From Nymphaea colorata (lineage: Eukaryota > Streptophyta > Magnoliopsida > Nymphaeales > Nymphaeaceae), in assembly GCF_008831285.2 (NCBI RefSeq), contig NC_045138.2, positions 18,819,934 to 18,883,933 of the forward strand: a stretch of 64,000 nt of DNA, given 5' to 3'. The position numbers and the translations under genes are program-made. Shown here piece by piece: positions 10,856 to 23,315 of the stretch (positions are counted from its first letter, which is position 1; every line of letters starts with the position of its first letter). Below the pieces are notes generated by a model. It worked only from the letters and a program-made list of their open reading frames with translations, was not told the origin of the DNA and did no database searches.

Positions 10856-11769
10856 ATTCACTGGGATGATAGAGAATCTCAAGCTTCTTTAGGCATTCAT
10901 CCATAGATCTACTCCATGCTCACTGTACATACCACTCATTTCCTTCTACGTTTCTTGCACAAATTTCTCACTTCTTATGTCTGCTTCTTTTGCATCTCTG
11001 GTTGAAAAGAGAGAGAGAGAGAGGACACTCACTTTATCATCTCCCTTTTGGCAACACCTTCTGGCGGGTCCCTTAATATTTTCTTTTACACTGCCCTAAT
11101 AATGTAAAATTCTAGATAATGGAAAATGTTTTGGTGGTTTAGGAAATTGAAAGTTGTATCATTATCTAGAATGCAGTGCTTGTTTTCGTTCTCTGTCAGT
11201 TACTGAATGCGCAAAGACACCTTTACTTGGAGTATTCATTCATGCAGAATTCTTCTGTTTCACCTAACAAAACAAAATAACAGACCCATGTGGGTGCAGC
11301 AGCTATGTGCGCTTAACTTTTAGAAACTGAGGAAAACAAGTTGCTTAATATGGGGAAATGCTTAAATTCCCCATATTAACATGTTTTGATCACGCTTCAA
11401 TTCAAATTTTGCTGAAAAATACAAAATTGATCTTGGTTAACCATTGCTTTTAAGAAATAAAACTCTATAGTGGTTCAGCTTTATCTTTGGTAAAGTATCA
11501 TGAGGCAATTTGGTTAAAATCTAGGTGGGGCGATGAGTTTCCTTGTAGGTCCAACACCACAATCAATCTCATATTGCAAACTAAATTTGCCTCTCACCAT
11601 TTTCATAAATTGCAATATAACCTCCCAAATTTATTACAGCATTTTCCAAAACACTATCAAATATTAATCAAATTAAGATGATCCAATACTGGATAGTATC
11701 TTAGCTCATGCCTAATCATCAAATTCCAACAATTTCTTAAGCCAGAACACACAAATCTTGAATTATCTA
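10856..11769. other. Intergenic, no gene seen
   Basis: Contains a short GA run near 11007-11021. No coding similarity was seen until the DUF247 fragment beginning near 11781 on the minus strand. Confidence 0.35.
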
Positions 11770-11780
11770 AAATATAAGTT

Positions 11781-11941
11781 TTATTGCAGAGTCCTACATC
11801 AATCAACACATCCAAGACGAGGCCAGGAATTTGATTCTCCAGCAAGTATAATATGTCCCGGATGAGCACAGTGTGGGCATAAGTGTTAAGCAGCTGCTTG
11901 CGGATGGACTGATCCAAGGGCGGTTCCACCAATGTGTCCAA
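11781..11941 (-). pseudogene. DUF247 fragment (middle of N-terminal half)
   Basis: About 53 codons on the minus strand read DQSIRKQLLNTYAHTVLIRD, then LENQIPGLVLDVLIDVG. This is the same block as residues ~155-210 of the truncated gene at 1792 (ESIRLQLLNT, LENQIPGLVLDVLINVG), which is its closest relative here. Both ends are cut: upstream it stops 3 bp from the hairpin arm at 11944, downstream the similarity ends in AT-rich DNA. An isolated fragment, not a functional gene. Confidence 0.8.
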
Positions 11942-11943
11942 TT

Positions 11944-12263
11944 GTGGCTGTCTTAAAGTGAACTAAAAAGATTAGTCGATTGTGCCCAACAAAAAGCACT
12001 AGGAAGTTGGGCATAAAGTCCAGCGCTCTCTTGCGTGGAAGAAGTGTTCTTCTAATTGACACCTTTTCTCAAAATCCACATTGGTTAATTGTTTCCTGAT
12101 GTGCATAAAGTCCAACAATTAACCAATGTGGATTTTGCAGAAAAGGTGTCAATTAAAAGAACACTTCTTCCACGCAAAAGAGCGCTGGACTTTAGGCCCA
12201 ACTTCCTAGTGCTTTTTGTTGGGCACAATCGACTAATCTTTTTAGTTCACTTAAGACAGCCAC
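11944..12263. repeat. Hairpin-forming inverted repeat, two 150-bp arms and 20-nt loop
   Basis: Arms 11944-12093 and 12114-12263 are reverse complements with about six differences, including single-base indels, around a 20-bp spacer. The arm ends read GTGGCTGTCTTAA and TTAAGACAGCCAC. A transcript would fold into a ~150-bp near-perfect stem. It lies directly between DUF247 fragments on opposite strands. No flanking target duplication is evident. It could be a foldback element, a break-induced inverted duplication or a hairpin-RNA source. Confidence 0.85.
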
Positions 12264-12274
12264 GATTTGAAATA

Positions 12275-12528
12275 AGAACCCTTGGCCTGTGTCTACAGGT
12301 GCACTGCTTTCTTGCGGTTCTTTGCCAATGTGAGAGGAGGGAAGCCCGCGTAACTCCTCCTTCCTTCCGTCCTCCTCATCACATCATGGAGCTGCAGAGG
12401 AAGAACCCTTGGCTTGTGTCTACAGATGCACTGCTTTCTTGCGGTTCTTTGCCAATGCGAGAGGAGGGAAGCCCGCGTAACTCCTCCTTCCTTCCGTCCT
12501 CCTCATCACATCATGGAGCTGCAGAGGA
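12275..12528 (+). repeat. 127-bp tandem duplication, two copies
   Basis: Copies at 12275-12401 and 12402-12528 differ at a handful of positions (for example GGCCTGTG versus GGCTTGTG, CAATGTGAG versus CAATGCGAG). A third partial start (AGAACCCC) follows. The unit contains GAGCTGCAGAGGAAGAACCC, which corresponds to the LDLQRKNLLG-coding end of DUF247 exon 1. Confidence 0.9.
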
Positions 12529-12545
12529 AGAACCCCCTGGGTGAG
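12386..12545 (+). pseudogene. DUF247 exon 1 end fragment
   Basis: ELQRKNP is encoded at about 12386-12412, and ELQRKNPLGE is encoded near 12512-12545. The gene at 1792 has LDLQRKNLLG at the matching place. Because it lies in a tandem duplication this small piece occurs twice. It is on the opposite strand to the fragment at 11781-11941, so the exon has been broken and partly inverted around the hairpin. Too short to be functional. Confidence 0.5.

Positions 12546-15198
<2,653 letters not shown>

Positions 15199-15244
<46 letters not shown>
15199..15244. repeat. TA microsatellite
   Basis: About 46 bp of TA dinucleotide. Confidence 0.95.
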
Positions 15245-15248
<4 letters not shown>

Positions 15249-15320
15249 AGCTGCCTCTTCTTAAACAAGAACTTTCTTTTGTGGTGGGTAATGCAAATCT
15301 GCCATGCACATGTTCACAAG

Positions 15321-15492
15321 CAGGGGCGGAGGGAGGGGGGGGGGCGCCTAGGCCATGGCCCCACCCTGACAAAATGAAAAAAAAAATTTACATTGAAAAA
15401 AAAAAATTTAATCACTTTATGTATTTTTTAGATTTAAATTTAGTTTGGTCCTACCCAGATCCAGAGATTGGACTGTTCTGGCTCCGCCACTG
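15321..15492. mobile_element. Nonautonomous hAT-type MITE with 8-bp target duplication
   Basis: A 172-bp element with ends CAGGGGCGGAG and CTCCGCCACTG (imperfect inverted repeats) is flanked by direct TTCACAAG repeats at 15313-15320 and 15493-15500. The 8-bp duplication and CA...TG ends fit the hAT superfamily. The interior is AT-rich and noncoding. Confidence 0.85.
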
Positions 15493-15599
15493 TTCACAAG
15501 TGAGTGTGCATTGTTGGATGGCTAAAGATTAAAAGTCGATTGCTAAAATTACTATAAATTAACCATTATTAAATGCATCATAAACTCCTTTTGCACGAT

Positions 15600-17842
15600 T
15601 AACCATCATTAATGCCCTTTTGGTGCAACTATTTTTTAGCGCCAGATTTTTTTTCTTATAACAGTGTGACATCTGACAACCAATAGATTTGAACTCTTAT
15701 ATATATATATATATATATATGTGCGCACTCGTGTGTGGCCACGGTGTTTGATCTTGGTGCTGACATTTGCAGGAAATGCTCCTGGGCTAGTAAAGGCAAA
15801 AAATGATAGACAAAACTTTAAGAATAAGAGGACACGATGAGAAAAAGGCATTAAGTGTAAAAAATCTGGTACAAAAAAAAATCGTTATAGAGATATTAGT
15901 GCTAGCTAGTTATGGTGTTTGTATTGAGCATTTTATGAATTGAGGTGGAATAGGAAGGATGGAAGTGTTTTTATTTGAGAAAAGTAGTATGGTGCCTTCC
16001 TATTTTGGAGAGAATTAGATGGCACGTGGTTATTGATAGCCACTTAGGGGCAGAGCCAAGTGTGGGCCTGCATGGGCCTGCAGTGGCTATGCCCTCTTTA
16101 AAAAAAATATATATTTAAATTTTAGAAAATTTTATGTCTTATATAAAAATTTTAAAAAATAATACTTCAGTTCTTATCTAAATTTAAAAACTTTAATGCA
16201 GCCCCCCGCATGAAAACCCTTTGTGTAGTGATTTTTTTCATTAGCGTTAAGTTCCTTGTAAAGGCCTCATTCTTCTAAAAGTTTGGCAATGTGTCTTCTA
16301 ATACTTTAAAAAAAAAAAAAAAGTTTTATCGGTCCACCATACATTTGTTTGAAAATGCAATTATATCCATCTAAAGTTGGTAAAAATATAAGGGTGCCCT
16401 TCCACTGAAATTTTTTATGCCATTTAATTGGCTTCTTTTGATATACTTTTCGGCTTTTAAGATGTGGTCTTAAACTCCTGTTTGATTAGAAAGCTAAGCA
16501 CGTCTTGTCACTTTTTTTATTTGAAACAATAAAAACCACATTTTGGTGCTTGCTTCGAGGTTCCCGTCTTTTTACAGCGTTCTTGCTGGCGGCTTATGGA
16601 TAAAATGATCCGGATTCAGCTGTATGTAAAAAAAAATTTATAATTAATGGGGAGAGAGAGAGAGAGGGGCCCATTTTCCCAACTCACGTGAAATAAATGC
16701 AGGTAAAATTATAAAAAAGAATAAATATCTGACATGCAGAGCATGTGTTTTGTCTTTATCAAACATAGATAAACATACCACATGGGCAGCAGGGGTGAAG
16801 TCTGCGGTTGGAGGGGCTTTGCCCTCTCCTTAAATTGTAAAAACTTGAAAGTTTACGTATAAACTTTAAAAATTATAATTTAACATTTAAAATTTTTTAA
16901 TTTAACCTTTAAAACTATAATTTGAATCTTACTACAAATTTTTTTTTACTAAGCTCCTGCACACGCACATGAAAGTCGTAATTAATGTAACCTGCTTCTC
17001 CTTTACTGTTTACACAAAACCTTTAATATCATTAACAGAACATCAATTAGGATCCAGTAGGCCTAAGACTCTCGTTGGCAAGAACTAGCACCGAACTTTC
17101 AATCCCACCACACCATTGAAAGATTTTCTTATTAGAAAGAGGTTTCCAAAAACTCGCTTTGTCATTCTGAGTTGTTTATTCTTTTTGGCGTTGGGGTTTC
17201 AATCTTTTGAAAATTTTCTGTCTCCCGTTCTTAGGTTTTGCAAATTTCTTAAAGGGATTTCTAAGCCTAAATTATTATTGTGAATGGACTTGAATCTGTA
17301 CTTAAAGTATTTAAAAGTTATTTTTTTTAGTTGTTTTAAACATATTTGAAGCAAGCGCTGATTTATCTTGGAAATGAATGTTTTGGTTGCCTTAAATTAA
17401 TTTGAATTTGGATATAAATCCAACCTCTTAATATATATGTAATATAATATATACATATGTACATATATAATATATGTTATATATATATATATATATATAC
17501 ATATATATACATATATTACATGTATGTTATGTATATGTTAGTCATTATAAAAAAAAAAGACCTGGATATAAGACCAATGTATTTTGAAAAAAAAAATGCA
17601 TGTTTTAGTTGTCATGAACCGATTTTCCGATTTGGACCCAACTTGCTTTACAAAAAAAAAAAAAACCTTATTATCATTAACAGCGTGCAATTTCGGCACC
17701 TACTGGACATCAATTAGGATGAAATAAATCAAGTAAGGATCAAACTTGAACGGTTTAAAACACTGATGTTCACCAAACGAACCACGACACACTACATGAA
17801 GTTCATCATTTTCACTTAAACCTTTTAGCAAAGAAGAATTTA
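15600..17842. other. Downstream flank of DUF247 gene, segmental duplication block A
   Basis: Many segments recur in the same order and orientation at about 23790-26180: AGGAAATGCTCCT, GATGAGAAAAAGGCATT, GGCCTCATTCTTCTA, CTTTTCGGCTT(T/C)TAAG and CCAACTCA(C/T)G. The order is partly shuffled by insertions. It holds several TA tracts (15700-15720, 17460-17520) and no gene. Confidence 0.6.
17690..17842 (-). other. Conserved 3' flank of the 18-kb type DUF247 genes
   Basis: In gene orientation this carries GGTTCGTTTGGTGAACATCAG, then CAAGTTTGATC...TTGATTTATTTCATCCTAATTGATGT. The same block follows the chimeric pseudogene at 52530-52680, and a copy sits beside the pseudogene at 26040-26180. It is probably 3' UTR carried along by duplication. 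Confidence 0.65.
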
Positions 17843-19282
17843 TCAAGACGCCCCCTGTTTCACGGCTAACACAGAAAATAGGGTCTGAATAAATGTTAAA
17901 ACCAGTAAGACAATGGCAGCAAGTAGAGACAGAATGGACCATGGGTTGTGGAAGTAGTTTCGCTTCAAATATGCTCTCGCCGCATTCCAATCTGAGGCAA
18001 CATAAGACTGCAATTGCCTATAGAGTTCATCATCTAGGCAGTCTATAATGCCATCGCCCAACTTGTTGAAGACCTTTGCAGCATCCTCGTCACTGCCAAG
18101 AAAGTTCCTCACAATCCCTTTAGAGCACAGCAGACTCACGTCCTCAGCAGTGTCTATCAATTCGTCCATGAAGGACACATATGATGTCACCACATGATTC
18201 CCAATCAGTTTTGGGTGCATCCTTTCGAAGGCCATCAAGTTCATGTATATTGCTGCTGTATGGTCATCTATGCTGATGTATGGAATAGTAAGCACTCCCT
18301 GTTTTTTATCGAATGTAATTTTTAACCCACTGTGTCTTTTCGCTTTCTTGAACTCAATGCCTGCTTCATGAAACCTCATTGCAGATCGCATGTTTCCTGG
18401 TTTGGAAACTTGTTTGCCTAAAAGCCTACAGACCAAGATGGGGATGGCGAGGGGCATACGCTTAATTCCTTTGCCGATGACGTTCAGCCATGGGTCGCAT
18501 TGCAAGAAAACAGGCTTGATAAAGCCTTCCACAGAAAAGGTTGGCTGTTCTTCCGTTGGTCTGCCCCGTATCAAGCACTTCCTGTAAATGTCTAAAATGT
18601 GTAAACCAGGTCCATCAATCGGGAGGGGTTTGAAGCCATAACGTTTGCAGATCAAGTCATTGAGATATGCGTCATTGTTGATCTCTCCCCTTTGCACTAC
18701 ATCGAGCAATTTTCTTAGGACAAGGAGTGGGATTTGGTTTTCTAGCAACAACATGTCTCGAAAAACCACAGTATGTGTGAGCCTCCCGTTTATGCTGAAG
18801 ATGGGCTCATCATTCTCCTTTAAGTGGCGACTACGTAGGACTTCAAGAATGAAACACCCATCAAGCAACATCATTCTTAGAAATGAATCTGATGGCAATT
18901 TCGGATCGATATCATCGTAGCTGTCCCTAATTTCTTGCTCTACTTGCTTCAAAGAGCTCACAAGATTAGAGAGTGAAACCTGCCTCCTTGCTAGGATGCC
19001 ATATAAGGCTCTTTCTTTGTGATCCTCCATGGGCTGTAAGTGCTCCTTCCAATAGTGGTAGGGACCAAGGGATGCCATTTGAGGGGTGTGAAGCCAGATG
19101 ACGTCTGATGCAATGACAAGGTCGTTAGGCCATTTGTAGACGGACGTCTTCGCCAACCTTGTGTGATATGCAGATGGGTCATACAACTCGAAATTTTGTT
19201 GGATGACAACCACCCACGAGTCCTTGTTCTCCTTCTTCTCTTCTGAAGTTGTTGCTGCATTTCTATGTGCCATGGTTATCAT
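17843..19282 (-). CDS. DUF247 (UPF0481) protein, intact single coding exon
   Basis: A 479-residue protein with the full DUF247 layout: YKWPNDL near residue 47, SLGPYHYWKEHLQPMEDHKE near 75, IRDSYDDIDPKLPSDSFLRM, MLLDGCFILEVL, LENQIPLLVLRKLL near 177, MRSAMRFHEAGIEF near 299, GVLTIP, NLMAFERMHPKL, FMDELIDTAEDVSLLC, LGSDEDAAKVFNKLGDGI and a hydrophobic anchor at about 445-475 after YFHNPWS. The family is plant-specific and anchored at the C-terminus; biochemical activity is unknown, though grass members act in self-incompatibility. I used the first ATG (19282); a second lies 9 bases on. An open leucine-rich stretch continues upstream to 19321 but without an ATG. No array-type leader exon was found upstream. 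It is the intact parent-type of the pseudogene at 26-28 kb and of the 3' half of the chimera at 51 kb. Confidence 0.92.
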   Translation of the reverse strand: MITMAHRNAATTSEEKKENKDSWVVVIQQNFELYDPSAYHTRLAKTSVYKWPNDLVIASDVIWLHTPQMASLGPYHYWKEHLQPMEDHKERALYGILARRQVSLSNLVSSLKQVEQEIRDSYDDIDPKLPSDSFLRMMLLDGCFILEVLRSRHLKENDEPIFSINGRLTHTVVFRDMLLLENQIPLLVLRKLLDVVQRGEINNDAYLNDLICKRYGFKPLPIDGPGLHILDIYRKCLIRGRPTEEQPTFSVEGFIKPVFLQCDPWLNVIGKGIKRMPLAIPILVCRLLGKQVSKPGNMRSAMRFHEAGIEFKKAKRHSGLKITFDKKQGVLTIPYISIDDHTAAIYMNLMAFERMHPKLIGNHVVTSYVSFMDELIDTAEDVSLLCSKGIVRNFLGSDEDAAKVFNKLGDGIIDCLDDELYRQLQSYVASDWNAARAYLKRNYFHNPWSILSLLAAIVLLVLTFIQTLFSVLAVKQGAS

Positions 19283-19321
19283 GAAAAAAGACAGTAAAAG
19301 TAGAAGACTTAGCGAAACCAA

Positions 19322-20285
19322 ATGAAAGAGAACTTATCTGAAAAAGTGTGGTAGGCAAGGCCACATGAGAAGAGAGGAAAATTATTGGAGAAACAAGAAA
19401 GACTGATCATGCTTTCCTGTGATATGAAGAAGCCAAACACTTACAAACATTTGATAGGAAGATCTTCACATGATCCTTAATGTAAACCTTCACGTTCTAT
19501 TTAGTCAATAATAATATAAAAAATGATAATTTTATCATTAAAATTATTTAATTATTATTGAACCATTGCATTGCTTCATGTGTTGTGAGGAGACAAGACC
19601 TTCCCTATCCTTCCTCCACCCTTATTAATTATTTGGTGTGTGTGAGAGTAGGTTTGCATTTCTACTCGTATGCTTTGAATGTTTGGTTGCTATTATTGAT
19701 GGTATGCTTTTCGGGTGTGTTGTGCAAAGTCCTATATTTTCAAACGAATATAATTAAATATAAGCATGTGTGTGTGTGTGTGTGTGTGTATAGTGCTTGT
19801 TTATTTTTATAATGTATTGAGACCAATCAAACTAAATATTAAATATGTACTAAAATTAAAGGGGTGGTTGAGTAGAATGTTAGGACTAATAGAAAGAGTA
19901 AATGAGATATAAGGATGGAGGAAACCAGAGTCACTCTCTTTCTTTTGGGTTCGGATGAGAATTTTGAGACTATCAAAAATGACTTATTAAGCTTGAGTAA
20001 ACAGCAATTTAGCATTCTACTTGCTGTTATCGTAGTGGGAAGACTTCTGTAGCAAAAAGATTGGAGAGAGATAAGATACCTTCCATTTTCTTGCTGCATT
20101 CTCGGTTGAAGTCTAAGTTGAGGATAGTGACGTGTTCTCCTATTATCTCAGCCAAGAAGTGTTAGAGAAGGAAGCTAGTGGACTGCTGATTTAGATTCAA
20201 GTCATCTTTGCTCAGGTAAGTGCTCTACTTAGTTTGGGTTGACAATCTTGAACATAAAGATATGGTTATGTGCAAAACTCTATGT
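19322..20285. other. Upstream region of the minus-strand DUF247 gene
   Basis: It should hold the promoter of the gene ending at 17843. An acceptor-like TTTTTCAG (minus strand, near 19335) could end a 5' intron. A TG microsatellite lies at 19765-19789. No other feature was seen. Confidence 0.35.
19765..19789. repeat. TG microsatellite
   Basis: About 25 bp of TG dinucleotide. Confidence 0.95.
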
Positions 20286-20353
20286 TGTAATCTGGATGTA
20301 TATGATTATCTATGTGTATTGTAATCTGGATGTATATGATTATCTATGTGTAG
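20286..20353 (+). repeat. 34-bp tandem repeat, two copies
   Basis: The unit beginning TGTAATCTGGATGTATATG occurs at 20286-20319 and 20320-20353 with near identity. Confidence 0.9.
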
Positions 20354-23046
20354 GTCAACTAGGACGGCCTCTGTCTATAAATTCCTCAAGTACGTATTTA
20401 GAAACAACAACAACTCACGTTTGGACATCTATGCAGTTTTGAATATGCTATGATTTGAAAACATTTTACTATGAGTGGACTTGAATATGAGCTAGTATTT
20501 AGAAAGTATATGTCTTAGTTGTTTTAGACATATTTGAAGCAGGAGCTATTTTTTCTTGGAAATGGATGTTTTGGCTGTTTTAAATGAATTTGAATTTGGG
20601 TATATATATATATATATATAGGAAAAAGGGAATTGCATGTTGTAGTTGTCATGAGCTTATTTGGATTTGGATCTGACTTGCTTCACAAATATATTGGTTG
20701 CGGCTCATATTAAATCTGGATTTGAATCTATCTCATTTTAAAAGTAGATATTTTAATTATGGTGAGTGAGTTTGAAATAAGACCTATACTAGAAGTTGTC
20801 AATTGATTTTGGATTTGGATGATTTAAAGATGCATATGTTTAATTACTTCAATTGTTTAAATAGATCTAGACTCGGATCTAGTTCCTCCTATAGGGTTAA
20901 AAACTACGACAGTTCATCAGTTTTGTGGTTCTGAAATTAAAAAAAAAATGTAATAACAAACCACCGATAATTGAATCAGTAGTTATAAACACGTATTTTT
21001 TATGTCTTCATTGAGCCCTTTTTGTGTAACTTCATTTGGATACGAGGTCTAGTTTATTTTATATGCATTTACTTGCATTTTATTGTTTCAAATGCATGAG
21101 AATATGGAATTTGACTTGTTAAACACTTATATTTATGGCTGTTGATGATTTTATATATATCCACACCTGGATTTGACTTGTCTTTAAAGTTGTATATTGC
21201 ATCATGCGTACATTATTGTGACTTTGCTAAATGATGCACATGAATCGGATGTGAATCATGTCATAATGTTGTATTTTCCTCATTTAGCATATACATTTAT
21301 GCATGATTCATGATTGCAAGGAAATTTATGTTTGGATCTCGGTTAGCTTGAGATCTGTATGTCTTATGCGTTTGTTTTTCATGAAATTTTATGAATTTGC
21401 TTGACTTAATATTTGAGATCTAGACTTACGTGCTAATGAATGAGATGCATGTGCTTGTGATGTGAACATGTGACCGGAATTGAACTTCATAGTCAAAAAC
21501 TTATATTATTATGCCGTGTGCTCGAGATTATGTATTCAGCACATAAAATTAATGAACTATATATATGCACACTGCATGTGTGCTTGAATATCTGAACCAA
21601 GTAATGGATGCACATGATCATTAATACATGTCTTGTCTGCCCTTAAATGGTCTGAATCACAAGTAATAAATGCTCGTGTAGCGCCCACAGTTTGTCAGCA
21701 GGAGAAACATAAATAATGGTTGCATGACAAATAATAGTATTGCAAGCATTTATACATACATTTTTCATGTCTGTACTGAGGATACATGCTATTATAAAAT
21801 GCTTCATCTTTCATGTGCATATCTGATATTGCGGACAAATATTTAATCTCATGATTTCAGGTTTAATAATACAAATTAAAATTTGGATTGCTGACCATGA
21901 ATGTTAGAATAAATTAATGATAGGCATCATTTTAAGAACTTCTCTAAATGAACTCTCTACAAAAGATTGCAGTGATCCAGACGGGACTAAAGTGCTGTAT
22001 AAATATTTGCTAGATGAAAATAAAGGCATACTAACAGCTACAAACGAGGCGAGCCGTCGTACCACGATTAATTGCAGTCAATTGTCACGTTACAAGTTAG
22101 TCCCTGATCAGTCGTACCAGAGTGTTGGACAGGCGATGGACCAGACCTGGACAGGCTCCCTTGGCTTGGCCTGGTCATGATCAATTAATTAATGGCCATT
22201 AAATTCGTGCGAGCAAATATGCATGTAGATACTTAAGTAATTCATGCCGTTGTGCATCTGGGATCGCTCGGCGTATCGGTCTCTAATTAACTTTCTAATA
22301 TCTAACAAGTTCTTTTGCATTTGTATGCTTATTTATAGATTGTGCAGGTAGACTTTTATGAAAATTATCATCAATAATGTAGTAACAAAAAATGGCAAGA
22401 TTACCACAAACTTGGTGCAGTTGACAAGAAATTCTGATTTCCATTCACTCCAGTCCATTTTTAGAAACCTTTCATTCAGTTCAAATGTCAATTATAATTT
22501 GAATTTAATGCAATTGGCTTCCTCCGCTCCACTTCTCATATCCATGTACTCTTGTAATCAAATTTACATTGAAAACACGCATATCTGGGCAGTGCAATTG
22601 CATACAATGGTAAAATTACACCTTCAAAAATCAAACTCCATAGTTTTTATGGCAGGGGGATCACCCCCCATCCATTAAGGAACAACAAATAGAAAGAAAG
22701 TTAAAGAATATGCCAAAAAAGGCCTTATATAGACGATTAGACCTAGATACACTTGTCGCTCGAGCAAGGAAACAGCCTCTATCGACAGACTCTCATGACA
22801 GGCAGTTAATTTCTGAAACAGCCTGACGATCTCAAGAGGAAAACCTGGCAAGAATCACCCCGGGATTACGGGCTGCAGGTGTACACAACCAACGGTTCTA
22901 CTATTGAACTTCAACACAATCATATATAACTTTCTCTGGCCTTGAGGGGCATAGTATAGTTGGTTGGATTGGCTTTATAGTGAAAGTTCAACCATCAGAT
23001 TTATTCTCGTAGCGCTATTCATTTGGCTGTTCATTTGGACAAGAAG
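20354..23046. other. Intergenic, no gene seen
   Basis: 2.7 kb of AT-rich DNA. Open stretches at 21917-22180 and 22358-22678 show no recognised motif, and their codon use is like the surrounding DNA. Nothing supportable was found. Confidence 0.35.
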
Positions 23047-23307
23047 TAGGGGTGGGCATCGGGCTGGCCGGGCTGCCCGGCTCGACCCAGTCCGTTTAAA
23101 AATAAAAAACATTTTTTAATCATAAAATAATGTTTTTAAATATAAAATATATTTATTAATAATAAATATATATTATTAAAACAAAAAAATTAATATATAT
23201 ATATATATATATATATTAAACTTAAATGAGCCGAACCGAGCCGGGCCGAGCTATCGGGCCCAAGCCCAAACCGGCCCCGCAGCGACCTGGCCTGATGCCC
23301 ACCCTTA
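23047..23307. mobile_element. Nonautonomous hAT-type element, GC-rich ends and AT core
   Basis: The ends TAGGGGTGGGCATCGGGC and GCCTGATGCCCACCCTTA are imperfect inverted repeats. The flanks ACAAGAAG (23039-23046) and ACAGGAAG (23308-23315) are an 8-bp target duplication with one change. The ends are rich in GGGCC words while the centre is almost pure A+T. An open frame over the 3' end (MSRTEPGRA...) is an artefact. Confidence 0.75.
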
Positions 23308-23315
23308 ACAGGAAG

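Noticed and set aside
19282-19321. Leucine-rich N-terminal extension of the minus-strand DUF247 protein as a signal peptide
   Set aside because: The open frame upstream of 19282 has no ATG, so the extension is unlikely to be translated from this exon.
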